Notes: generated by a model not told the origin, from the sequence alone. 64,000 bases of DNA from Eumeta japonica (GCA_005406025.1 BGZK01000151.1:558001-622000), one strand, 5' to 3'. Shown: positions 1 to 11,875, numbered from the stretch's first letter. Numbers and translations are program-made.

Positions 1-1899
1 ATTGTTCGGTGCAATCTGCACTTTGCCATTTCGTTTGGGTAACGTTTCATGGATTCCTTTGATATGAGTTCCAGCCTTTAACGGCTGTACACGCAGTCAT
101 TTGTTAAGAATTAGTCAATCGAAGTAGTAATGTGTTGAAGGTCAAGCTTCTAGTAGTTGTTGTTTTTAAACAATATGTTTAGTTATGATGTCTAAATTGA
201 AATCTTTATTTGTTTGTTAATTTCTGTTTTTAATTTGTAATTTAATATTTCTTGTAATTTTGAATATCACGCAGTTTATACACTTTTTCTAGTGCTTTAA
301 ATCATTTTCTAAACATACATTTATATCAAATAATTATTTAAGTCAAAGATAAATCACAAAATGTATAAACCATGTTATTTTTTTTTTTAAATAAGAAAAT
401 GTAAGTAATTTCTTGAGATGTATTAATGAACAAACTTACATAATACGAGTAAGTGTGCGTTTCAGGGACGCTCGTGTACAAGCAAACGTAAACCTTTTTT
501 TATAGATGAGCAATTCATTTTCAATAAAAAAACCACTCTTACACACGTTATCTCTAAAGTTGACTCTTTGTTAAAATTCGTCGTATTTTATGGCGTGCGA
601 ACGTGTCAGTTGTGTGCAGAGTGGATTGTTACTTGTTTCTTTTTCGTGAAAAAGTTAAAATGCATTTTAAAATAACTTTCATTAAAAAGTTATAACAAAG
701 TGAGTTCCACTCAGAGCATAATCTAAATTCAAATTGATTTTCTGAGAAATTGCCTTCATTTTATAGAGCAGTTCCGCTGGGTCGATTCGCTCAAGAGGTG
801 AGCGAGGAAAAAATTATGAAATTTCTTGCATAATCGGAGACGGGCGCGGTTCCAATAATTCTTTTGCGGTCGGCGTTGAAAGCGTGAAGTTTTATCTCCA
901 TTGTTATCGGAACACGGGAACTGGAACTATGAAATCGGAGGTTAAATGAATGTAACACATAATTTAACGGTGACACGAGACGTTGACTTTTACGAGTTGT
1001 AACCTAGCAAAGTATTTGAATGCAGACGATCCAGTTAATTCGTAGTGTTTGGATACAAAATTGAAGCGTAATAACATAAATAATAACGGCTGCATTTATT
1101 GACTTAAGCTGTAGTTGCTGTAAGAAATATTCGTACATTTTTAAAACATGAAAAACAGACGGACCGCAAATGTTTTGTAATTAAAAGCACTCTAAGAATA
1201 ATTGCGATGTTAAAACCGCTCCTCGGTTACCAACCGCAAAGTTAAAGCGTAATTAAGAGGTACATTTTTCAAGAGACAATTTCTCACCGTCTCCGTAGAA
1301 ACTTGCACAGATTTTAATGTAAATTAGTGTAACAGTTACTCACGAAAGGCTTGTGACATACTGACACGCATACATTTCTTTTTTTCTCAGACACGTACAA
1401 TACTCGGGCGAAGTCTATAATCAAGCGGAGAGAAAATCACTTTAGTGAGGACCTGTAATGGTCGGTTGCGGTTATAGATCTAACTAAAATTGCCTGGCAG
1501 CTTCATTTGTGATTACGTCTATCTCTATACATCCTCTTCACTTTTGTGAAGATCACAACCTCTAAATTTAGATTTTGACTTAGCTCTTACTCGATCTCTG
1601 AACAGAATGTTCTTGGTAAGAGATTTTAGTTCGTATAATCCAATACGTTTGTTAAGCTTAATTCTCTGAAAGTAACTAAAAAGATAAACGAAAAAAAGAT
1701 AAACGACCTTCAATGATAGCAAGAATTACAAGTATTTATCAATTTTCCTTTGTAGATATTTTATGTAATGTTTTCTGTTCTAATAGTTTTTTTTTTTAAT
1801 ATATCGGTCATCTCATTACAACGGGGGGCAGTTTCGATGTGACATGAAATCCGAGACCATTTTTTTTTTCGCAAGAAATCCGAAAGTAAAAATATCGAA
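1..1899. other. AT-rich non-coding stretch, no gene seen
   Basis: AT-rich sequence with many short poly-A and poly-T runs. The only open frames are 61 and 65 codons on the minus strand (791-976 and 1525-1722), with no recognisable protein features. No repeat family that I recognise. Confidence 0.6.
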
Positions 1900-2170
1900 A
1901 ATGGCTTCCGTCGTTTGTATACACGCCGTCACAGACGAGTTATACGCTCTCGGCGTCGCGAACGTGATTGTGTAACGAGAGTCCAGAACACCGAAAGCGT
2001 CCGTCCGTCACGGCGGCGTGCAAACGGTGCAGCCGCATTGTCGGCGTACGGAGCGTCCGAGGTCGTCGCCGGGCGTGCGACGACCCGACGAAAGCGACTA
2101 CAATGCGAACTCTTTTTGACCGACCGCATCGCGGAAGCGAATGCGATGCGTATTGGACACATTTAGTAGT
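1900..2170. other. GC-rich CpG island, candidate regulatory element
   Basis: Composition changes abruptly from AT-rich flanks to CpG-dense sequence. Three open frames of 72-83 codons (two plus, one minus) overlap here. Frames open on both strands at once are expected where stop codons are rare, so I do not call a gene. It could be a cis-regulatory element or promoter; no TATA box or initiator placement is convincing. Confidence 0.35.
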
Positions 2171-2546
2171 ATTTTTTTTGAAATGAAACTTCTTTATCGA
2201 CGTACGAGAGAAATTTTATAGCATCACGTTCTTCTGTTACGCGCCATATAATTATTTCTAAGTCACATTTTGGAGTTTACTCCTTAAGAATCGATTTTCA
2301 TATAAGGCGCCCGGTATGAGAAAAATTTGAGGAGTAAAATCTACTGATGAATCCGCGTTACGTTTTGCGCGCCGTGGTGCGCCAATAAGTTGCGCCTTTG
2401 CACCTTTCACTTTTCAATCGCGTGTATGTGTTTACGTGTATACTTGTCTGTATACTTGTGTGTAGCCAACGCAGCGAGGCAGCTGACGCATATATTGTGT
2501 GTATACCTATATATATTATAAAATTTTACTGTTCAACGTTTACAAA

Positions 2547-2548
<2 letters not shown>

Positions 2549-2583
<35 letters not shown>
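2549..2583. repeat. (AT)n microsatellite
   Basis: Uninterrupted AT dinucleotide run of about 17 units, inside the composite repeat at 2.24-3.08 kb. Confidence 0.95.
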
Positions 2584-2586
<3 letters not shown>

Positions 2587-2664
2587 TATCAGTTATACAA
2601 TTCTAATACGGATCGTCACCACTGTTTTGTTTGTATTTTAAAGTGTTTTTTTACAATGTAAATA

Positions 2665-2990
2665 TTTATTTTAAATACTTCTTGATAATATTTTTATAAT
2701 TTTAATTACAATAAATCTTCGTCTTTTTACTTAAAATTAAAAATACAAAATAATTGTAGATAGGTTAAAAAATTTCTTCTCTAATGCTTTTTCTTCAATT
2801 ATCGGTAAAAACAAAAATTTATTCAAAATACTTTCCATAATATTTTAATAATTGTAGTTATAATAAATCTTCGTTTTTTTACTAAAAATGAAAAATGAAA
2901 TAATTGTAGATAGGCTAAAAAAATTTTATCCTTAATCATTTTTCTTAAATTTTTAGTCAAAACGAAATTTTTCAGTTAAATAAACTCTTT
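2665..2990. repeat. Two-copy tandem duplication, period about 150 bp
   Basis: Two adjacent diverged copies share ATAAATCTTCG (2711 and 2863) and TAATTGTAGATAGG (2751 and 2901) at a spacing of 150-152 bp, with similar AT-rich sequence around both. No coding potential. Confidence 0.75.
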
Positions 2991-3219
2991 TTGCGTATGT
3001 TTAGACAATCGTACTTAAGGAGTAAACTCCAGTCGTGTTTATGTTAAGCGCCGTATTTATTTCTAAGTCACGTTTTTTTTATATTCGTCTTTTTGATAGG
3101 AATATTGCAGGCCTGCATGTACCAATGCTGTGTATTTAATGAAATATCTGTTTCACCATCACATAGTGAGTTAAGTTAATGCGGCTGTGTATACAAAATA
3201 ATCGAAATAAAAACTATTA

Positions 3220-3435
3220 CAGTGGTGTGCTTCAAACTGTCGTATGAAATAGTTAACTGCTAACTGTTATAGTTAAAAACTAAACAGGTCAATATATCAT
3301 AATCTAAGAGATATCGGCATTTGTGATATTAATTTAATGTATTGGCAATTGTGAAGTTAACGTATTTTTACATGTTTGGCTTTTAACTTTAACAATTAAC
3401 AATCATTTCAAATGAGAGTTTGAAGCAAATCGCTG
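3220..3435. mobile_element. hAT-type MITE with about 65-bp terminal inverted repeats
   Basis: The left end starts CAGTGGTGTGCTTCAAACT. The reverse complement of the right end starts CAGCGATTTGCTTCAAACT. Similarity continues through TGAAAT and GTTAAAA blocks for about 65 bp, with a few indels and about three-quarters identity. The element is 216 bp with no ORF, so it is non-autonomous. CAGNG termini are typical of the hAT superfamily. The expected 8-bp target-site duplication is not visible (AACTATTA left, ATAATGTA right), so the copy is old or the boundary is slightly off. Confidence 0.65.
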
Positions 3436-5335
3436 ATAATGTACAAAGGATAATACCTAAAATGAAACATGTTTGAGCATTTCTAAAAAATGTATAAATT
3501 ATTGGCCTTTTGCTTATTTAATTAGCATTAGTATATCAATGGTTTTTCGTCGATAATTATAAAATACACTTTCACTGTTTTATTGTATACAATAAGACAA
3601 ATAAAATAATGAAATAATTTTCTATGAAATGTTAAATATTACATTAATAGAAAATAACACTCGGCACAAGGATTTTAACGTGACAGAACTCGCTGCTCTT
3701 TCGAGAAATAATTCTAAAAGCTCGCAGAATGAAAATAGTACTCGGATTAAACAAAAAGACGTAATTGCAATATTTCAGTTTAATGATTTAATTCGAGCAC
3801 CCTCACTCGCTCGCTTTGAACACTTCAGTAGCTACAAAGGGGTCGTATCCACGATGCCGGCCGCTTCTCCCTGGCCATCTTCCAAAGGGAATGGGTTTTT
3901 CACTACGTAAAGCCCCGTCCAAAACATCGACTCTTGGAAACGGGTCACAGATCTTGCGGGTTTCATAATTATTGCGCTTTTTATCGTTTTCTATAATTTA
4001 ATATAAAATAATCTCACTCGCATAATCTTCTGGCTAAATCGATGTTAACAGTTTTTTACTGTGACTAAAGGATGTTTTCGCGTTCCGGGCAGGCATTAGC
4101 GAATTATATTCGGCGTATTTTTCAGAATTTAGATGTCAAATTATTGTCTGTTTTTCGTTGTACACTTTTTTTTCTATAAGAACTTATAGATTTAAAAGCG
4201 TCCATCAGTTCTTTAGCGATATCATTAGTGCTGTCTGTCAAATATCTTATCAGGCCTTGTAATGTTAAGTATTCGTAATTGTAAGTAGATTGTAGGAGTT
4301 TTTTCAAACTCGGCGGAAAAATAAGATGAAACGTCCACATATATTTATTAGATTGGATAAATTTTAAATTGTTTTCATATTTCATATGTCATCAACGTTC
4401 CGATATTCGTGTTTATTGGACTTTCAAACAAAACACGACGTATGTCCACATACCATTTGGTCAATGTTTCAAAGGATCCATGGGTCAAATATTAGTTTAC
4501 GACATAAATCTATTGTCGCTAATTGAAACTAATGATTATTGCGCGGGTCGTCTGTGTGTTTCGATCGTAAAAGCAGTTGTCATAATTTCAGACCGTGTTA
4601 GGCACCGCGTGATGTGCGCACACACATGACGGCCGAGAAACGTTCTCGTCGTGCAGTCGTTGTCACGTTTGGATTAGTATGACATAAAGGTATTGAATGT
4701 TAATGAAGTTATCCGATTGTTCACAGTATATCTTTTTTATTTTGATGTTTTTTTCTTTAGAGGGCACGGCGACTTTCATACTAAAATCATAGCGGCCCAT
4801 ATCGGACGATGACACGCGTTTTTGTAAACTCATCACACACCAGCGACTTATAGAGGTTAAATAAATATGAATATTACAATTAAATGGAAATAAAATATAA
4901 TGAAAAATTATTTTGAACTTGTATATAAAATACAAAAAAACCTTTTACTCGACCTAATTATATGTAATATTCTAAAAAAATATACGACAATAAAATTACA
5001 TTCATTTTAAAGAAACTAAATATCGAGAATGGAAAAGGTTGTATTGGAAATATGTATACTATTTCGTTTTATACGAGATTTTCGGTTTCGGGTACTTACA
5101 TATAGGTGGTTTCTTAACCCGCCATCAAATCGGTTCATATTTGTTATAGGACGAAAGCGCTTTTTATTATTAATCGCACACATTCTCTCTATGCATTTCT
5201 TTCGTCATTTGTCTATATAGTATTCTCATACTTCATCCTAATTTTTAACATCTTCCAAACCGCATCTTTCTTTTCTATCATTTTATTTCTAAACAGCACA
5301 GTAGATACGAATATAACAAGACATTAGTGACTAAT
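3436..5335. other. Non-coding stretch, no gene seen
   Basis: AT-rich with scattered open frames of 86-93 codons (3629-3910 plus, 4122-4385 minus, 4369-4629 plus, 4663-4935 minus). None shows conserved domains, signal peptides or consistent codon use. Around 3780-3960 there is a slightly GC-richer patch. Confidence 0.55.
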
Positions 5336-5465
5336 ATAAAAAGTGTTATGCACCAGCCGCCCCCGGCGCTTATTAACGTGATTAAACCGACAATTGTGAG
5401 CGGGGTCATTGTTCTTTCGTCTCTTAACCGGCTCTGAGCGAGTCATGCAATTACTTTAATGTATT
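5336..5465. promoter_or_regulatory. Candidate conserved regulatory block
   Basis: A compact GC-richer block contains homeodomain-like TTAAC/TTAAA cores, ACAATTG and a SOX-like CATTGTT core, close to each other. This is motif-level evidence only and such motifs are common by chance. Confidence 0.2.
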
Positions 5466-6438
5466 TTTAATACGTGACTATTATTATCCGAGTCGTTATT
5501 GAATACTTAATATTTAGTTAAACCAAACTTGTTGAATGTCAAATGAGTGGAGCTTTTTGAATGCATAATGTATTAAGCACGACTTAGTCCTTGGTAATAT
5601 TGAATAAGTATCTTAAAAAGGTACCAAAGAGAGTAGGAAGGACATTTATCATGATATTTATCAAGTTGGGGCGGCTTCATAAATTATTGAAATGAAGTTC
5701 ATTATTGAAACACTCAAAAGTTTATCGCTTTAGAGCGACGCGAGTTTCAAATTTGTGGTAATAGATTATTAATTATTTTTTCTGTTGAGTTTGTACCAAA
5801 TTTGTAATTTATGAAACTTATTACATTTCTACTCTCGTTTTTTTAAATAGTTCATCTCTTTCACTTTTGAGTCGTTCACGTCTTGAATTATTTAGCGTTA
5901 AAGTGAATAACCTTGTCGAGGTATGAGTTAAACAAAAAACTGTCGATTTAATTCGATGCATCTTCTATTACAAAAAAGGTAAATAAGTTTCGGAGTTCGA
6001 GTTACACACCCTGGGTAACGTGGAATAAATATTTTCGATCATTGGTAAATATTATTGTTCGTTTAAAATAAGTGTCTTGTTTAATAAACAAAATTTTATC
6101 CTTGAAAAGTTTAGATAACGATTTTCAAGTGTTACAATTTATCATTATAGTATGAAGTTATTGAGCTTTGGCATCGAATTCTTAAGTTATAAAACTCGTA
6201 ATATAATAACGTTATTTAAACTTTCGTGTAATAATCTATGATATTAATATTTTAGAGTTTTAATTGAAATCAGTATATTTTACTACTATAAGACAGCTCG
6301 ATGATTCATATTTTATGACTGGCTAAGGTTTTCGTATTTTCTGCTATGAATATGCAATTTCTGATTTTAATATAACACAAACATTTTCGGGCGTTGTTGA
6401 ATCCACAGTAAAGTATTCGTGTAAAGCAATGTTGTAAC
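5466..6438. other. AT-rich non-coding stretch, nothing recognised
   Basis: No ORF of interest on the plus strand. The 60-codon minus-strand frame at 6306-6488 has no recognisable content. Confidence 0.55.
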
Positions 6439-6439
6439 G

Positions 6440-6670
6440 TTTTGTTGCAGGTATTACGCGAGCTGTTGGCAGCCGGCGCCCCGTCCACTCGGTGATGTGC
6501 TCATAAAACTGCTTTTATCGCTTATAAACTTCTCCGTCGTGCAAGTGATGGGATTAGACTGTATCATGGGCGACACGTTGAATTACTCTAAAAGCAATAA
6601 GCTCGACGTTGCCCGCTACGGCACGGGGATGATTTATTGCCGGCTGACGACACAAATTTAGGCCATCCAT
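6440..6670. other. GC-richer island, candidate regulatory element
   Basis: CpG-containing block with GGGATTAG (Otx/bicoid-type core), several TTTAT cores (caudal or Abd-B-like) and GCCGGC segments. It ends sharply at AT-rich DNA near 6670. Function is inferred from composition and motif clustering only. Confidence 0.3.
6451..6495 (+). CDS. Candidate tiny terminal exon (VLRELLAAGAPSTR-stop)
   Basis: A good splice acceptor context, pyrimidine-rich TTTTGTTGCAG ending at 6450, is followed by a GC-rich frame reading VLRELLAAGAPSTR and then TGA at 6493-6495. The composition differs from the AT-rich DNA upstream, and the peptide is helical-looking, like the end of an ankyrin-type helix. There is no upstream exon in view and no nearby AATAAA, so this may be chance inside a GC-rich island (6440-6670). 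It needs transcript evidence to stand. Confidence 0.12.
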   Translation, partial: VLRELLAAGAPSTR

Positions 6671-7385
6671 ATAGATCTTCGGAGTGTTTTTTAGTACATC
6701 GATCTATCATAACATGTTATTGTGCTCTAGTTGTGGTATTTCTATTTGATTCGGCACTCTGAAAATGAGGCGTAGGAAAGAGTTCAATTTTAAATGTCTG
6801 TTAATTTATCAAGTTTAATAACGCAGTTGGGACGAACTAAATTACCGAAATTTTTCATGTCGTGCAGAGATACATATATACTTTAAGATTGGTATAAAGT
6901 AGGTTGGGTTGTTTATGGATATTAGGGCAGTAATATTTATTAGGATATATGTAGCAAGGGATTACGTAATATCGTTTTTTATATCATATATGTAAAATGA
7001 AAACGATTTTTCTTTGTCTGGGTATCATTTGAAAATAACTATTGAACGTACCGGTAGGAATTTCATCATTTGACACGAAATATTTTTAGATGATTTTACC
7101 TTATTTATTTTTAAATTAATTTTCCTCACAATTTTTTTTTTACTTTCATAATCTATAACGCCCAGTAAATATAATTAAGAGTATCATCGACGCTTTTATA
7201 GAATGATAAGTTAATGAAATTTATTTTTTTGGTTCATATTTTCCAATAGTTTGCCATTTGCTTATACGCTTTTTATTCACCACTACTTATTTAAAGAAAA
7301 ATAATCAACGGGAGTGTAAATCAATATCCTTCACCATTAAATCTATTCGAAAATAACGCTCGCATCAATACAGTTTTTTTCGAAC
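6671..7385. other. AT-rich non-coding stretch, nothing recognised
   Basis: No ORF of 60 codons and no repeat that I recognise. Confidence 0.6.
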
Positions 7386-7700
7386 GTGCCCACCGGTTCC
7401 ACCTTCCCAAAACACAATTCCCATCTATCAGCGGCGGAGTACGCGCCGCGCGCGCAGTTCGGTCGCGTAGTTTGCGACTTTGTTACCTGCATCCACCCTC
7501 TGAGCACGCGAAAACGTTATTTGACTTTAATGAGCCGTGGTCGGGATTTGTTGGCGGAACTCGTATCGGGGCGAGGTCGGTCCGCCGGCGCTCCCCGAAG
7601 GCGTCCTAGCGACGTGCGCCCGCCCGACCCTTATTGGATGTTATGTGTATCTGTTTCAGATGGTTTGTTTGAAACAGTCGAATCAGGCTTTATATAGTGT
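7386..7700. other. GC-rich island with fortuitous ORF
   Basis: CpG-dense from about 7425 to 7630. A 103-codon plus-strand frame (7386-7697) spans it, overlapped by an 80-codon frame in another phase (7537-7779). The arginine- and proline-rich translation is what random GC-rich DNA gives. I see no domain and no supporting splice pattern. Confidence 0.35.
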
Positions 7701-8450
7701 GCGGCGATCCATCGGTCCTGTCATACGATGTATGGCTCTTATGAATGACGATTATGTATTCAAATTGTTAGCGTCATGAGTCTTGCCTAGTAAAATGAAA
7801 TGCTGATAAATTTTGTTAACGTATGAAAAAAGTCTTCATTTCATGACACATGTTATTAAATTATGAGAGTGCACTTTATTTACTGTATTATATCAGTAGT
7901 TTCAATACAATGTGTTAGTCACAACTGGTCAGATTAGGTGTGAATGTTAGCAGTATGTTATAAATATACAAAAAAAAAAAAAACGATAAATCATTATAGA
8001 TTTACAAGTTTTAATTCTACTAGTTTATATCGCTATCTATACATTTATTTGCAAATACATTGTAATTGATCAGGGTATTATACTGTAGTCACGAGTTTGA
8101 TTCATATATTAATTATTATTTTTCTTAAATATTTATTTGGACTATTTTCTTAAATTATATTAATATGTCTTCCAATGTGTAAATATATATTTTAGTGTAT
8201 ATATTCTCACACCTTTACTAACAATATATCACACTTAATTATTGTTCCCTTTATTACTCTTTTTTTTTTGTCCTGTGTATTTTTTGTATTTTTTTTTTCG
8301 TTGAATCGCATAGGTTAAAATTAAACCAGAACTGTATATTTTTTTAAAATTTAATTCTATATTGATATTCATCGACAATTGTCACGTATGTTTATAGTTC
8401 TTAGGAAATCGAAGCCATGTCATTCTGTGAAAAGGTCAAAGTATTATTAC
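7701..8450. other. AT-rich non-coding stretch with homopolymer runs
   Basis: Poly-A at about 7971-7983 and several poly-T runs (8259-8310). No gene or identifiable repeat. Confidence 0.6.
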
Positions 8451-8454
8451 TAGC

Positions 8455-8650
8455 GGAAGACGTGCCTAAATATCAATAAAGCTATCTCCCTTCTTTCTTC
8501 CGTGGAATCGCCTTTAGACGGCCCTTTATCAGCACAAAGGGAAAAATTCCTTGTGGACGAAACAAAAGAGCTGCACGTGACGAAGAGCCCAACTTGCGGA
8601 GATGTTGGCAACTTTGAGAGGTTATTAAATGGCAGACGGCTGTTATATAT
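8455..8650. promoter_or_regulatory. Candidate regulatory block with E-box
   Basis: GC-richer block holding CACGTG at 8574-8579, a GATA-type TTATC core and CACAAAGG within about 60 bp. A 68-codon minus-strand frame (8450-8656) covers it but has no recognisable domain. Candidate status rests on composition and motif clustering. Confidence 0.25.
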
Positions 8651-9009
8651 GAACATTATATGATGTAGTTACTGATATCGAGTATCGATAGATATTGATT
8701 TTTAGAACTACAAACTTATATTTTTCGCCTGCAGTGATATATAGATAATTTATTTTCTTCTCGTACTATATTATATTTCTGTATGCGAGATATATCTTTA
8801 CGAAACGGTCCATCTATACTATTATAACTGTTTACCGTTCCTATCAAAATCTTAAACGAATATGTATTTTTTGTTTTCATTATCTAAAAACTATGACGTA
8901 CGTTAATAAAGTAAAATATCAACAGATCGTAACCATAGATAAAAGTCGCACAATGTTGTCGCGAGAATAAGCTATCGAATGTAATCGGATGAATGAGAAT
9001 TTTTAAACA

Positions 9010-9240
9010 GATAATAAATTTTTCAAGAGAGCATTAAAACCTCCGTCTGGCGCTTACAGCGACATAATCGCTACTGTTTTTTTTTTCCACGAAAACCTTT
9101 TCGGGGCTAGAGAAACTGGCTCGCCGAAAGCTGAGCGCAGTATGAGCGTGCGGTCACAATTCATGACGTCCATTGTCACGGCCGACAGGCTTCACGTCGG
9201 CCGCTCATTGTTCAATGTATCTCGTAAACGAATTCATTAA
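9010..9240. other. GC-rich island with 8-bp perfect hairpin
   Basis: CpG-containing block. CGGCCGAC (9179-9186) and GTCGGCCG (9196-9203) form a perfect 8-bp GC-rich stem around a 9-nt loop. SOX-like ATTGT cores flank the hairpin on both sides (9171 and 9207 area). Candidate regulatory element. Confidence 0.35.
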
Positions 9241-9389
9241 ACCATCTACAACTTCTTCAACTGGGAGAGACGGCTTGTGAAAAATAAATATCATGGCGAC
9301 CGGCTTGATGTACTTTTCATGTTTATCAATGACATATTGAGTTAAGATTTTAATTAAATATATGTAAATTAGTTATATTTTGATATGCA

Positions 9390-9393
<4 letters not shown>

Positions 9394-9453
<60 letters not shown>
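9394..9453. repeat. (AT)30 microsatellite
   Basis: About 60 bp of uninterrupted AT dinucleotides. Likely polymorphic in length. Confidence 0.97.
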
Positions 9454-9456
<3 letters not shown>

Positions 9457-10595
9457 TGAATGATCTTGTTTGTTATTTACTGTTTTATTAATAATTATAA
9501 TGTAATTATCTCAACATGTAAAAAATCCACTACAAAAGATATCAATTACTTGAACAATGAAGGGCCAGATTCCGATGGGGATCGGACTGCTCTGTATAGC
9601 TGCTTGCAAGAAATGCGTGGAATTTTTACCACACGGTCATCTACCGGCAGATGTACCGTGAAAAATGCCTATATTTCATGTAAATCCACATCTTATATAA
9701 GGGTTGTTGACTCTCTTATGTGCGGGACGGGACTGAGTATATTATCATTGCTGGTAGAGAACGTTGTACTTGTGAGTATCTATTCGTTTTAGAAACCTTA
9801 TTTTTTTTTAAATATTGGGGAATAGGTATTTTTTTATTTTGAGTGTAATTTATTCAGCATTAAGAAAAGACGAAAATCGATTGTGCTTGCGTAGCATTAC
9901 TAAAAAATCGATTTAAATAAACAATACCAATATTTTAAATGAATATTATAACTATGTTTCAGAATGTTAACATTTAAATATATAGGCTGTTCGAGCAATA
10001 TTCAATCTAAAATAAAAATATATATAGTGCGATTGCTATACTATATCTGATCAATACAAGCATCTTTATAGAAAAGACAAAGTTTATACGACTATTTTTA
10101 TTCATTAAGATTTTTGAATATAGTTGAATGTTTTGAAAACAGTTAAGATAATTAAGGTACGATATTTAATCCCGGAGACCAACCATTAATCCCAAATTAA
10201 AGTACTGAAATGGATAAACAAAGTCTGAAAAAAGTAACGCGGAACAGTAAACCAATTTCACTAACCGTAATTTAGTTCCAGCACTGTTTATATACACCGT
10301 ATAGCTTAATCACCTAAAGCATGCCGTTTGCGGTCGTTATTTATAGCGACTCGGATACATTTATTCAAATGATCGCCGTAAAACTTTTATAGCGGTAAAA
10401 CATTAGAATTCTCTGTTTTACGATGCCCACCACTCTTTTTTTACAAACGTAAAATATTGTTTTATTGTTACTCTTATTGATACAACCCCGGAACATGCAC
10501 ACCCCGATGAAAAATTGGTACTTCCGTTTCATAGTTCTTTACGACCCATGGCTATGAAATGCTTTGACGCCACTTATGAAAGAATATTGACTTGA
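9454..10595. other. Non-coding stretch, no supported gene
   Basis: A 110-codon frame at 9460-9792 begins beside the AT microsatellite and has no recognisable domain. A small GC-richer block lies at about 10315-10400. Confidence 0.5.
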
Positions 10596-10599
10596 CTGC

Positions 10600-10858
10600 A
10601 TCATTGGGGGCAGTCGGCAGTGATCCTGCTCGCTGCGCTGGGGGCTCGGATTCCATTCCCGCACAAGACGAACATTTATTGATTAAAAATTAATGTTTGT
10701 CTCGAGTCTGAGTGTTTTTATGTATTATTAGAATATATAAAAAACGAGTATAGACGTATTATATCAACTATCTTGTACACGTAGTATAAGTTTCGTTGCT
10801 TAATTAGGGATCAGATGGTGCTGTGAGTTTGTCTGAACATATAAAATATATATATATT
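10600..10858 (+). mobile_element. tRNA-derived lepidopteran SINE (old copy)
   Basis: It contains CAGTCGGCAGTGATCCTGCT, then a degenerate pol III B box GGCTCGGATTCC (10643-10654; consensus GGTTCGANTCC). After that come the order of blocks I know from abundant moth and butterfly SINEs: ACATTTATTGAT, ATGTTTGTCTCGAGTCTGAGTG, and GATCAGATGGTGCTGTG. The 5' end with the A box appears truncated or too diverged to place. The copy ends in AT-rich sequence near 10855. This is one of the main reasons for calling the genome lepidopteran. Confidence 0.8.
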
Positions 10859-11094
10859 GAAGCCCGTTAAATCTTCTAATCAGTAAAAGTCAAATAAATC
10901 CCTCTATACTCCTTAAAAATTCTTATAATACCATTATTTTTCTACAAATCCTCATTTGTTCCTAAAAAAAGAAGATTAATCATGAAAAAATGAAACATTA
11001 GTAAACCGGTAATAAATTCGGATAGACGCGTATTTTACTCTAGAAGAATAATAGTATACGATCAGTTACAATTCTAATTTGAAATCTTAAGGGA
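10859..11094. other. AT-rich non-coding stretch, nothing recognised
   Basis: Short AT-rich spacer between the SINE and the next GC island. Confidence 0.6.
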
Positions 11095-11400
11095 TTTTAT
11101 GTTGAGTTTTCATTTGGCTCACCTGCGTCGCTTCTCCACTCACTTGCGCGCGCACGACTATAAAAACAGCTAAATTATTGTTAGTAGAAACATTCGACGG
11201 CGTACCGGTGCGAAAGTAATCAGCAAATGCAAGATAAACCGGAGGCATATATTTCTCCCGCGGCGAGTGCAGCCCGCAGACGGGCGGTAAGTCACTTAAC
11301 CTTTCATTGGGCGCCGCCCCCGCCGTCCCGCCGCCCTCAGCGAGCCCCATCAAGCCTTTTAACATTTCGCGCCTATCCGTTTACCGCTCCCTAATCCAAT
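11095..11400. other. GC-rich island, candidate regulatory element
   Basis: CpG-dense, with a C-rich core at about 11305-11350. A 92-codon minus frame (11087-11365) covers it, but its translation (MLKGLMGLAEGGG start) is low-complexity and not recognisable. Candidate non-coding element. Confidence 0.35.
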
Positions 11401-11499
11401 TCGAGGAGTGACCACATCATTAATTTTCTACAATAACGCACCCCCGGAAAAGCCTCCTTGTATATTTCAACGGGAACTATTTATATTTTCTCGCTAACA

Positions 11500-11875
11500 A
11501 AGGCGCGCGGAACGTAAATAAAGGACCGGCTCCCTCGGGAGTTCCTCAGGTCCGCGTCTTACCGCCTTTGATAGCGCGCCGGCTCGTCCCTTCTCTTATT
11601 TTGATGCGGTGTAACGTTTCTTTACCGAGTCGTATCACTCGGGCGCTCTCTCTAAATCATGACCTGTCATTGTTCGGGAGCTTTTGATGGAGACAAATGG
11701 CCGGCTTTTACAGTCTACCTTTGTGGGCGCCGAGACAAAAATCCACGACACGGCCCGCGACGCGCTGGCTGTTTGCGCAACGGAGTCGTCAGGTGACGCG
11801 CACTAGTGTTTTTCAAATAATTCATCTTGCGCGAGAGAGACCGTCGCTCTAAAAGTCGCGAAAACGTCTCCGTGT
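11500..11875. other. GC-rich island, candidate regulatory element
   Basis: About 375 bp of GC-rich, non-repetitive sequence. It includes a nuclear-receptor-like TGACCTGTCA, a SOX-like CATTGTT and several AT-core homeodomain-like sites embedded in GC-rich DNA. No ORF of 60 codons runs through it, which argues against an exon. Confidence 0.4.

Larger units (their letters stand above)
2241..3077. repeat. Composite repeat: 17-bp inverted repeats flanking 725 bp, plus outer direct repeats
   Basis: GGAGTTTACTCCTTAAG at 2272-2288 recurs as its exact reverse complement at 3014-3030. Immediately outside on the left (2241-2271) is a block beginning GCGCC and containing ATTTCTAAGTCAC; the same block recurs in direct orientation at 3048-3077. 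The arrangement is A-B ... B'-spacer-A. The interior holds an AT microsatellite and a 150-bp tandem duplication. It could be a non-autonomous DNA transposon or a nested rearrangement; no target-site duplication is clear. Confidence 0.5.

Noticed and set aside
9460..9792. 110-codon plus-strand frame
   Set aside because: Starts at the edge of an AT microsatellite; no domain, mixed composition, no splice or promoter support.
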